A stretch of DNA of 61,676 bases from Rubrivirga marina (lineage in GTDB: Bacteria; Bacteroidota; Rhodothermia; Rhodothermales; Rubricoccaceae): positions 3,360,255 to 3,421,930 of the forward strand of contig NZ_MQWD01000001.1 of the NCBI RefSeq assembly GCF_002283365.1, given 5' to 3'. A program made the position numbers and the translations under genes. The notes below the pieces were generated by a model that searched no databases, was not told the origin of the DNA, and was given only the letters and a program-made list of their open reading frames with translations. Positions 49,819-57,814 of this stretch are shown here, in pieces (the first letter of the stretch is position 1; every line of letters starts with the position of its first letter).

Positions 49819-51186
49819 TTAGGAACTGAAGAGGGGTTCGACGTCGCCGGCGCGCTCGGGCGTGGCGAACACGACGGCCCGCTGGCCCGGCTCGACGTGC
49901 GTCGTGCCGGTCGCGATCTCGACGCGGTCGCCGACGACGGCGCCGAGGAGGATCCCCTTCGGCAGGCGCAGTCGGGCGAGCGGGACGCGCGTGATCGGCG
50001 CGCCCTCGTCGGCCACGAGCTCCATGATCTCGGCGTCGAGGCCGTGGACCGTCGCGACCGAGCGGACGTGGGCGCCGCGGAGGAACCGGAGGACCTCGCG
50101 GGAGACGGCCAGCTTCTGGCTCACGGCCGCGTCGAGGCCGATGGACTGAGAGATCGGGATGTAGGCGCTCTTCGAGAGGAGCGCGACGGTCTTCTTGACC
50201 TCGAGGTGCTTGGCCATGAGGCAGCTCACGAGGTTCGACTCCTCGTCCTCGGTCACGGCCACGACGGCGTCCGTCTCGGCCAGGCCCTCCCGGGCGAGGA
50301 GGTCGATGTCGGCCGGGTCGCCGTGGATGACGAGGACGCCCTCCAGCGTCTCGGCGAGGTACTCGGCCCGCTTCCGGTCCTTCTCGACTAGCTTGACCTC
50401 CATCCCCCCGTCTCGCCGCGACCGCCCCGCCAGCCCCGCTGCGACGCGCGCACCGACGCTCGTCCCGCCCAGGATCATGACGTGGCGGAGCCGCCCGGCC
50501 TCCTTGCCGAGCACGCGCGCGACCTCGGCCACGCGGCCCGTCTCGACGAGCACGAACACCTGGTCGCCGCCCTGGATGGTCGCGTCGCCGGAGGGGACGA
50601 TCGTCCGGACGCCCCGCGAGATGCCCATGACGCGGAACGGGAGCGGGCTCGACTGGGCCAGTTCGATGAGGCTCATCCCGACGACCTCCGCATCGCGCTC
50701 GACCCGGATGCCGACGAGCTGAACGCGCTCCTGGCAAAAATCGACGATGTCGGTCGCCGCGGCCCGTCGCAGCAGCGAGATGACCTCGTTGGCCGTCGAC
50801 TGCTCCGGGTGGATGATGTGGTCGATCCCGAAGTCGGCCAGTGTGAGGACAGCGTGCGGGCCCGTGAACTCGTCGCTCCGGACGCGGGCGATGGTCGTCG
50901 TCTCGTGGGCCGACTTGCCGACGCGCTCGGCGAGCATCGACGCGATCACGTTCACCTCGTCGACGTCGGTGACTGCCACGACGAGGTCGGCGTCTTCGAT
51001 CTGGGCCTTGCGGAGCGTGGCCGCGCTCGTGCCGGAGCCGAGGACGGCGAGCACGTCGAGGGTGTCGCGGACGTGGTCGACCTTGGCGGGGTCGGCGTCG
51101 ACGACGGTGACGTCGTGGCGTTGGAGGGAGAGGAGCCGCGCGACGTCGTACCCGACGTCTCCGGCCCCGACGACGATGGCTCGCAT
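49819..51186 (-). CDS. trkA: Trk system potassium regulator TrkA
   Basis: A 455-residue cytoplasmic gate of TrkH that binds NAD(H) and ATP. Two RCK modules: first Rossmann MRAIVVGAGDVGYDVARLLS (1-20) with VLGSGTSAATLRKAQIEDAD and TrkA_C ~140-220; second Rossmann ~231-350 (VMILGGTSVGARVAAGLAGR; GVLVIHGDPADIDLLAREGL) with TrkA_C ~370-450. Length matches the family (~450). It starts at the ATG at 51186 and precedes trkH in the same operon. Confidence 0.95.
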   Translation of the reverse strand: MRAIVVGAGDVGYDVARLLSLQRHDVTVVDADPAKVDHVRDTLDVLAVLGSGTSAATLRKAQIEDADLVVAVTDVDEVNVIASMLAERVGKSAHETTTIARVRSDEFTGPHAVLTLADFGIDHIIHPEQSTANEVISLLRRAAATDIVDFCQERVQLVGIRVERDAEVVGMSLIELAQSSPLPFRVMGISRGVRTIVPSGDATIQGGDQVFVLVETGRVAEVARVLGKEAGRLRHVMILGGTSVGARVAAGLAGRSRRDGGMEVKLVEKDRKRAEYLAETLEGVLVIHGDPADIDLLAREGLAETDAVVAVTEDEESNLVSCLMAKHLEVKKTVALLSKSAYIPISQSIGLDAAVSQKLAVSREVLRFLRGAHVRSVATVHGLDAEIMELVADEGAPITRVPLARLRLPKGILLGAVVGDRVEIATGTTHVEPGQRAVVFATPERAGDVEPLFSS

Positions 51187-51289
51187 GAACCGCCCGGGGG
51201 CGCGATGGGGACGGCCCGCAAGGTAGCCCGATCCGGCCAGCACACGAGGTCGGCCGCGGTTCTCGTCCAGCCTCCACACGCGGCCCGGC

Positions 51290-51309
51290 CCGCCTCGACG
51301 CCGAGGCGG
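51290..51309 (-). terminator. Palindromic terminator after the M6-like protease gene
   Basis: CCGCCTCG and CGAGGCGG pair over a 4-base loop, ending 2 bp beyond the protease stop codon on the minus strand. Member of the dispersed palindrome family. Confidence 0.65.
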
Positions 51310-51311
51310 AG

Positions 51312-53099
51312 CTACTCAGCGCCCACGCAGGTCGCCCCCGGGAGGCAGAGGACCCGAGCGCCCTCGTCCACGACCAGCCCACCGGCGAACGTCACGGTCG
51401 TCCCGGGCTCCACGCGGAGCGTCGCGCCGTCGGTGACGCGGACCGGCCCGTCGAACACGAGCCCGTCGGACTCCGCGCCCATCCACGAGTCGGCCGTGAT
51501 CACGATCGCGTCCCACTCCCGCACGTCGGCGACGACGTCGAACGCCATCGTCCCGTCATCGCCGTCATGGCGGACGTTCGTGACGGCGAACCAGTTCGGC
51601 TCGAAGCCCTCCGGATAGTGGGTGTAGCCGCTCACGTTGGGCCGCGTCCACGGCGTCATCTGCGTCGCCGACGGCCCGGGGCGGAGCATGTCTCGGGCCC
51701 ACCACACGTACGGATCGACGCAGCCGTCGGAGGTCCCGTCGCAGCGCGACCGAGGCCGGCGGAACCGGTTCGACGGAGGGGCGATGTCGTAGAGCGCGCC
51801 GCCGGGGCCGGCCGGGTCGCCATAGGACAGCGTCGCCAGCAGGCCCGTCGAGGGCAGGTCGCGGTTGACGAGACCGTAGTACGGGTCCTCGAGATCCCAC
51901 GACGGGAAGCGGTCGAAGTAGCCATTCCGTTGGCGGTTCTCCAGGCTCAGCGTGTCGGCGCCGGAGCCGTCGCGGAGCGGGATCAGGGCGACCTCGCCGG
52001 AGCCGTAGAGCGTGCGGAGACGGACCCCGGTCGTGTCTCGGCTCGGGTCGAGGACCGTCCGCCGCGCCCACCCCATCCGGCGGAGCTCCAGTCCGGAGAG
52101 CGTGAGCGTGACGTCGTACCCGGACGACTCGTACGGCCTGTCGCCGCGAGCGCCACCCCCGCACATCCGGTTGTAGGCGCAGGCGTAGGCGCCCGTCCCC
52201 TCGGGCACCCAGTACGGCACGTCGTTGCTCACGGCCGTCCGGACGGCGGCGCCCTCCGGCGTGATCATCCGCGTGTGCCCCATGCTGAACAGGACGTGCC
52301 CGTACTCGTGGATGAGCGTCGCGGCCGAGTACTCGCCGCCGACCCAGTTGATAGCGCCCGAGCCGTTCATGTCGACGGTCACGGTCCGGTCGCGGCGGCC
52401 GACGGTCAGCGCCGCCGCCGGCCGCCCGAACGTCCGCGCGGCCGGGCTGTTGACGCCCGACAGCCCCGCGACGCCGCCCGTCACGCGCACGTCCGGGTCG
52501 CGGCGGACGACCAGCATGAGGTGGTCGAGCTCGCCGTCGCGGTTGGCGTCGAACCGCGTCGGGTCGAACCGCGGATCGGCGTCGAGCGCGTCGAACAGCT
52601 CGGCGACGAGGTAGCCGTAGCCGGACTCGCGCCCCGCCTGATAGCCGGCCGACGGCTTCGAGGGCGTGAACACGTGCGGCCTGCCGCCGCGGTCACGGGG
52701 CCAGACCTCGCCCGTGAGGACGTGCGGCCCCTCCGGCCCGCTCTGGGACTGCCAGAAGAAATAGGCCGAAAGCGTCGGATCGTCGAGACCCATCGCCCCG
52801 GTGACGTCGGCGGGGTTCTCTTTCAACAGCGTCCCGCCCCAGTCCGGGATGGGCTCCACGCCCGGCTCGCCGCGGATCGGCCACTCGGGTGCGCGGTCGG
52901 TGTCGTTCTCGAAGCGGACGAACACGACGAGCGCGTGGACCGAGTCCTCGAACGCGATCGAGCCCGGCGTCCCATCGACCACCGCTCGCGTCCCGGTGCC
53001 CGGAAGCCCTCCCCCCTGCCCCGTGCCTGGCGTCAGGCACACGTGCTGCGCTTCAACGGCCGGTGCCAACAGGAGGACGGCGAGTGGGAAGAAGCGCAT
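51312..53099 (-). CDS. Secreted M6-like zinc metalloprotease
   Basis: A 595-residue secreted protein with signal peptide 1-17 (MRFFPLAVLLLAPAVEA). The catalytic motif HEYGHVLFSMGH gives zinc ligands His264 and His268 with Glu265; His275 may be the third, one residue further than in metzincins. Upstream blocks (HALVVFVRFENDTDRAPEWP; FDANRDGELDHLMLVVRRDP, a calcium-type loop) and the downstream WVPEGTGAYACAYNRMCGGG recall M6 immune-inhibitor-type proteases. The C-terminal ~60 residues (DGATLRVEPGTTVTFAGGLV) form a short beta-repeat like those of surface proteins. No type IX sorting domain is evident. ATG at 53099. Confidence 0.7.
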   Translation of the reverse strand: MRFFPLAVLLLAPAVEAQHVCLTPGTGQGGGLPGTGTRAVVDGTPGSIAFEDSVHALVVFVRFENDTDRAPEWPIRGEPGVEPIPDWGGTLLKENPADVTGAMGLDDPTLSAYFFWQSQSGPEGPHVLTGEVWPRDRGGRPHVFTPSKPSAGYQAGRESGYGYLVAELFDALDADPRFDPTRFDANRDGELDHLMLVVRRDPDVRVTGGVAGLSGVNSPAARTFGRPAAALTVGRRDRTVTVDMNGSGAINWVGGEYSAATLIHEYGHVLFSMGHTRMITPEGAAVRTAVSNDVPYWVPEGTGAYACAYNRMCGGGARGDRPYESSGYDVTLTLSGLELRRMGWARRTVLDPSRDTTGVRLRTLYGSGEVALIPLRDGSGADTLSLENRQRNGYFDRFPSWDLEDPYYGLVNRDLPSTGLLATLSYGDPAGPGGALYDIAPPSNRFRRPRSRCDGTSDGCVDPYVWWARDMLRPGPSATQMTPWTRPNVSGYTHYPEGFEPNWFAVTNVRHDGDDGTMAFDVVADVREWDAIVITADSWMGAESDGLVFDGPVRVTDGATLRVEPGTTVTFAGGLVVDEGARVLCLPGATCVGAE

Positions 53100-53155
53100 G
53101 GGCTCGGGGCGATCGGGCACACCAACGTCGCACCAAACTGTTCTCGCGCCCTCCC

Positions 53156-53175
53156 CCGCCTCGGCGCCGAGGCGG
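53156..53175 (-). terminator. Palindromic terminator after histidine kinase gene
   Basis: A perfect copy of the 20-bp palindrome (CCGCCTCGGC plus its complement), 2 bp beyond the histidine-kinase stop on the minus strand and upstream of the protease gene. Confidence 0.7.
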
Positions 53176-53177
53176 AC

Positions 53178-56100
53178 CTAGCTGATAGCCCCGTCTCCGC
53201 CCGGCGCCAGCGGGAGGCGGACGGTGAACGTGGTCCCGTCCTCCCCCGTCTCAAACGCGATCGCCCCGCCCGCAGCCTCGACGGCGCGCTTCGAGATGGC
53301 CAGCCCGAGACCCATCCCGCTCGTCTTGGTGGAAAAACTGGGCTGGAACACGCGTTCCTGGATCTCCTCCGGAATGCCCGTCCCGTCGTCGGCCACGCGC
53401 GCCTCGGCGCGGCCGTCGTGGTGGACGGTCGAGAGCGTCACACGGCCCGGCTCCTTGCGATCCGGGATGGCCTGGAGCGCGTTCGTCAACAGGTTCACGA
53501 GCACGCGGCGGAGCTCCTCGCGGTCGGCCAGGACCGGGAGCGGCGTCTCGGTGAGGTCGACCTCAAACGTGGCCCGGCCGCTTTCGGCGAGCGGCCCCTC
53601 GAACAGCGCCGCCGCCTCGCGCGCCACAGCGCTGAGGTCGACCGTCTCGGGGTTCCGCATGGGCATCCGGGCAAAGCGCGAGAAGTCCGACGCGATCCGG
53701 TCGAGCGTCTCGATCTGGTCGATGAGCATCCCGGTCGTCCGCTCGAACTGGCCGGCGAAGCGGACGTCCTCGGGCGGGGCCTCGTCGCCGGGCCGGTGGA
53801 ACGTCCGCTGGAGGTGCTGGACCGACAGCTTCATCGGCATCAGCGGGTTCTTGATCTCATGGGCCACCTGACGGGCCATCGTGCTCCACGCCAGCTCGCG
53901 CTCCTGCTCGGCGAGCTTCTTCCGGCTCTCGGCGAGCGCGGCCTGCATCGCGTTGAACGTCTCGACCAGCTCGCCGACCTCATCGCGCGTCTCGACGGGG
54001 ATCGGCTCCTCCGCCTCGCCCGCACCGACGGCCCGAAGCCCTTCGCGGAGCCGCCCGAACGGCCGCGTGAGCTGGCCCGCCAGGAGCACGGCGATGCCGA
54101 GGATGGCCGTCATGAGCGCCAGCAGCCCGCCGAAGAGGTACGCCACATAGCGCGACCGCCCCGCCTCGATCCCCGCCTGCTCCGAGAGCGTCGGGATGGC
54201 GAGCGCCTCGGCGGGCCGGCCCGTGGAGTCGGGCAAGGCGAGGTAGCCCGTGGTGTATGAGAACGTCCCGATCCGGTCGTCGGAGAAGGCGTAGGGCTGG
54301 TCGTCGAGGTACAGCGCGCGGTACACGACGCCGGGCAGGCGGGGCTCGATGAGCCGCTGGCGGACGAGCTGCCGCCGGCTGGAGGCCTCCAGCGTCGCCC
54401 CCCGGTACAGGTGGACGTCGACGCCGAGAGCGGCCGAGACGGCGTCGAGGCGGGTGCCGTCGGGGACGTCGGGCTCGGACGCGAAGACGGCGGCGGCCCG
54501 GCTGAGGCGCTGGCGGAGCCCGTCACGCACGGCCTCCCGGTTCTGCTCCACGATCACCCGCTGCCCCACCACGCCCGTCAGCGCCACGCTCGCGAGGCCG
54601 ACGACGAGGAACCGGTTGAGCACCTTGTCGCGAAACCGCGTCCGCGCGACAGGCAGCAGCCCTGCCCGCCGCCGGACCCACAACCCGACGACGAACACGA
54701 CCGCGCCGAGCCCGAGGCCGGACAGGCTGAGCCGGAGCAGCACGAAGAGCGCGTCCAGCCGGTCGGGTGCGGGCGCGCGGACGGCCACGACGTCCTGCGC
54801 GTCGTCGCCCTGCCGCTCGTAATACGCGAGCGTCGGCCGGCCGTCAAGGACCTCGGGGCGGCGATACGCGCGGGCGCGGTCCGAGAGCGCGGCGTAGACG
54901 GTCGAGTCGATCCGCAGCGGCGCCGGGCCGCGCTGGCGGACGAGGACGCCGTCGTCGTACTCGGCGTAGCCGAGGGCCTCGTCGTCGAGGCCAAACAGGC
55001 CGGTCGGAGCGAGGACGCGGGGGAACGGGGTCTCGGTGGGGAAGCGGGCCGTCCGCGGCGTCACGCGGAGGTAGAGCCACGCGGCCGTCTCGTCGCCGTC
55101 GCGGATCGGGCCGATGGCGGCGGTCCGCCGGAGGCCCCGGCGGTCGGGGACGACGGCGCGGAGTCGGAGGGACCGGGGCGCGTCCTCCCGCTCGTCGAAG
55201 GCCGTGCGGATCGCGGCGTAGCCCAGCGCGTCGTTCCCGCCCGTCGCGCCGCGCTCGACGTAGCTCCCGAGCGTGTCGCCCGACGGCGCGACGATCCGGA
55301 GCTCGGTCGCGATGTCGGCGAGGGAGCCGAGGAGCGAGCTCGACACGAGGCCCGACGCGATGGCGTCGACGGCCCGGCGGGACGAGTCGGCGGCGGCCCG
55401 GGTCGTTCCGCGGGCCGAGTCGGCGAGCGCGACCGCGTCGAGGAGCACGGGACCGAGGGCGTCGTCGGCCTGGGCCTCATCGAACACCTGGTCGATGGCG
55501 GCCGTGACGCGGTCGTCCCGGTTGTCGGAGAACGCGAACGCGGCGTCGGCGAGGAGCAGGCCGGTCCGCTCCCGCAGCGGCTCCTGCATGATCCCGTAAA
55601 GGATCGGAGCCAGCACGAGGACGCCCGCGAGGACGCCGCGGAACGAGAGGACGCCGGACCACCGCTCGAGACGCCCGCCCAGATACGCCCCGAGGGCCGC
55701 TCCGAGGAGGGCGACCCCGAGCGCGGGCACGAGCGGGATCCACCCGGCAAGGCCGGCCGCGCCCCCGGCCGCGACCGCTACCGCTCCGGCCGTCCACCGC
55801 CGCTGTCCTCCGCCGACCTCCGCCATCCTGACCGTCGCGGCAATCAGCAGCACGGCGGCGCCGAGCACGCCGATCAGGCCGGCCAGGACAGCGGCCATCG
55901 GCCCGCTCAGGAGCGGTCCCGCCTGGTCGGCGTAGGCGATCGTCGCGTCGAGGACGGCCTGCCGGACCCACAGCGCCGCGACCCGGAGCACGGCGGGCGT
56001 GACGACGGCGACGGCGAGGAGGCCCAGGCCCATCCCCCACCCCGGCCACGGCCGCTCGCGAGACGCCGTGTAGCGAACGACGAGCGCCAGCACCGCCCCG

Positions 56101-57146
56101 CCGAGGGCGAGCACGAGCAAGGCCGACAGCGCGAGGTCGCCGGGCGACCGGAGGGCGCCCCAGAGGAAATCTGACGCGAGGAGCGCGGGGTCGAACAGGA
56201 GCGCGGGGCGACGCGTCCCATCGAGCCAGCGGACCGGGACGTCCACGTAGAGGAGCGCGTAGCGAGACGCGACGGCCGCGGCGACGAACACGACCAGGGC
56301 CCCGGCCGCCCACCGCCACGACCGGCCGACGGCTTCGGCCGCCCGCATCGCCCGAACGTACACGGCGCCGAGACCGGCGAGGAGCCACGCCAGCAGCACG
56401 ACGCCCCAGACGGCGGCCACGTTGCCCGCCTGGCGCCGACGTTCGGCCGCCAGGGCTTCGACGTCGGGGACGCCCACCTCGACGAGACCGAGCGGACTCC
56501 CATCCGGCCCCACCAGAGGGACGCCGCCTTGTCCGTCCGAGAACCGGACCAGGAACGGGACGGGCGCTCCTGGCCGCCACGAGTCCGCGATATCGTAGTC
56601 CTGGAGGTACCGGTTCCGTACGGGCACGGCCGCCTGGACGACCTGCGAGACGCGCACGGCCCCCAGCGCCTCCCCGCCGACCGTGACCGGTGACCACACC
56701 ACGAGCGCGCTCCGGTTGTCGTCGCGGACGACGCGCGTGCGAAGCGTGTCGGGCGGTGGCCCGGCGAGGCGCGGCACGTCGGGCCCGTCCCACGCCACGA
56801 CCGTCCCGTCGGCGGAGATGACCTCGATCGACGACCGTTCGGGCAGCGGCCTGCGTGCGAGCGCGTCCAGCGCGGCCCGATCGACTCCGTCTCCGCGGAG
56901 CCCGGCGACGACCTCGGGCACGGCAGCGACGGCCTCGGCCTCGTCGCGCATCCCGTCGATCAGGTCCGCCAGCTTGGCCTGGACGTACGACGCCGTCTCG
57001 GACCTCGCGCGCTCGACATCGGAGGAGCCGACCGCATCCGCCCCGAGCGTCCCCATAAGGAGGGTCCCAGCCAATAGCAGTGCCAGTGCGACGGCGCCGC
57101 CCACGAAGACGGTGCGACGACGAGACAGGACGCGCGAGCGGGTCAC
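53178..57146 (-). CDS. Very large NtrY-like sensor histidine kinase
   Basis: A 1322-residue membrane sensor kinase. N-terminal helix ~13-35, an extracytoplasmic sensor ~36-240, a block of about nine membrane helices ~240-525, a second extracytoplasmic domain ~525-850, two more helices (~855-875, ~890-910), a further sensor loop ~915-1010 and a helix ~1010-1030. HAMP ~1030-1085 (RPFGRLREGLRAVGAGEAEE) leads to HisKA with phospho-acceptor His1096 (RQVAHEIKNPLMPMKL), N-box Asn1222 (VNLLTNALQAI), G1 DDGTGIP and G2 GMGLGLAISK. NtrY-type kinases are usually 700-800 residues. No response regulator is adjacent. GTG start. Confidence 0.88.
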   Translation of the reverse strand: MTRSRVLSRRRTVFVGGAVALALLLAGTLLMGTLGADAVGSSDVERARSETASYVQAKLADLIDGMRDEAEAVAAVPEVVAGLRGDGVDRAALDALARRPLPERSSIEVISADGTVVAWDGPDVPRLAGPPPDTLRTRVVRDDNRSALVVWSPVTVGGEALGAVRVSQVVQAAVPVRNRYLQDYDIADSWRPGAPVPFLVRFSDGQGGVPLVGPDGSPLGLVEVGVPDVEALAAERRRQAGNVAAVWGVVLLAWLLAGLGAVYVRAMRAAEAVGRSWRWAAGALVVFVAAAVASRYALLYVDVPVRWLDGTRRPALLFDPALLASDFLWGALRSPGDLALSALLVLALGGAVLALVVRYTASRERPWPGWGMGLGLLAVAVVTPAVLRVAALWVRQAVLDATIAYADQAGPLLSGPMAAVLAGLIGVLGAAVLLIAATVRMAEVGGGQRRWTAGAVAVAAGGAAGLAGWIPLVPALGVALLGAALGAYLGGRLERWSGVLSFRGVLAGVLVLAPILYGIMQEPLRERTGLLLADAAFAFSDNRDDRVTAAIDQVFDEAQADDALGPVLLDAVALADSARGTTRAAADSSRRAVDAIASGLVSSSLLGSLADIATELRIVAPSGDTLGSYVERGATGGNDALGYAAIRTAFDEREDAPRSLRLRAVVPDRRGLRRTAAIGPIRDGDETAAWLYLRVTPRTARFPTETPFPRVLAPTGLFGLDDEALGYAEYDDGVLVRQRGPAPLRIDSTVYAALSDRARAYRRPEVLDGRPTLAYYERQGDDAQDVVAVRAPAPDRLDALFVLLRLSLSGLGLGAVVFVVGLWVRRRAGLLPVARTRFRDKVLNRFLVVGLASVALTGVVGQRVIVEQNREAVRDGLRQRLSRAAAVFASEPDVPDGTRLDAVSAALGVDVHLYRGATLEASSRRQLVRQRLIEPRLPGVVYRALYLDDQPYAFSDDRIGTFSYTTGYLALPDSTGRPAEALAIPTLSEQAGIEAGRSRYVAYLFGGLLALMTAILGIAVLLAGQLTRPFGRLREGLRAVGAGEAEEPIPVETRDEVGELVETFNAMQAALAESRKKLAEQERELAWSTMARQVAHEIKNPLMPMKLSVQHLQRTFHRPGDEAPPEDVRFAGQFERTTGMLIDQIETLDRIASDFSRFARMPMRNPETVDLSAVAREAAALFEGPLAESGRATFEVDLTETPLPVLADREELRRVLVNLLTNALQAIPDRKEPGRVTLSTVHHDGRAEARVADDGTGIPEEIQERVFQPSFSTKTSGMGLGLAISKRAVEAAGGAIAFETGEDGTTFTVRLPLAPGGDGAIS

Positions 57147-57246
57147 CGAGGCGGAGCGAGAGCGGCCCGAAAGCTAGGCCGAGTCCTCGCGCGTGTTGCG
57201 CCCCGGGGCGTCGACGGACAACACGGGGCCGGCCGGCTGCAGACGC

Positions 57247-57687
57247 CTAGCGTCCGCCCGTCCGGACGACGGAGCGCTGATCGATCCGGATCGAGGACAG
57301 CTCCCACTCCTCGTCGACGACGCGGTGGAGGACGCGGACGCTGAGGGGCGCGCCGCCCGACTGGGGCCAGTAGCGGCCCGTCGCGCTCTGCCCGTCGTCG
57401 CTCGACGAGGGCTCGGAGAAGGCGACGCGCGACGGCGGGTAGCGGCGGAAAAAGTCGCGGAGCACGTGCTCGGCCTGGGCCCGGCGGAACATGCCGCCCT
57501 GCCCGAACAGGACGATCTCGACACGCCCCGTGGCGTCGGTCAGGACCGCGTCGGGGTCCGCGCTCTCGAGCCCGTCGGCCACCCGTTGCAACACGTCGTC
57601 TTGCGGGACGGCGGGGGCACCGCCGACCAGGAACGTGGCGAGCAGGAGGAGCGCGGCGGCGCGTGAGGCCAGCGTGGCAGGTCGCAT
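57247..57687 (-). CDS. DUF4783 exported protein
   Basis: A 146-residue exported protein with a signal peptide (LASRAAALLLLATFLVGGAP). The mature part matches DUF4783, an NTF2/SnoaL-like cone fold common in Bacteroidota: LQRVADGLESADPDAVLTDA, VEIVLFGQGGMFRRAQAEHV, LRDFFRRYPPSRVAFSEPSS and LHRVVDEEWELSSIRIDQR. Function unknown. The start at 57687 is chosen for the signal peptide; an ATG six codons upstream is possible. It stands between mutS2 and the kinase gene. Confidence 0.82.
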   Translation of the reverse strand: MRPATLASRAAALLLLATFLVGGAPAVPQDDVLQRVADGLESADPDAVLTDATGRVEIVLFGQGGMFRRAQAEHVLRDFFRRYPPSRVAFSEPSSSDDGQSATGRYWPQSGGAPLSVRVLHRVVDEEWELSSIRIDQRSVVRTGGR

Positions 57688-57814
57688 GTAGGCGGGCGGA
57701 GTCATCCCGAGGTCCGACCGAGCAAAAGGTAGGCCGGACGGCGGGTCCTTCACAACGGGGGGCTTCCCGCCCGGAAGATGCGGTCGTGGTCGGACACCCT
57801 GTCCGGTCGCGTGG

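Noticed and set aside
51567-54260. An 897-codon plus-strand frame opposite the protease and kinase
   Set aside because: Runs across a terminator and two genes with strong motifs; Arg/Val/Glu-rich mirror.
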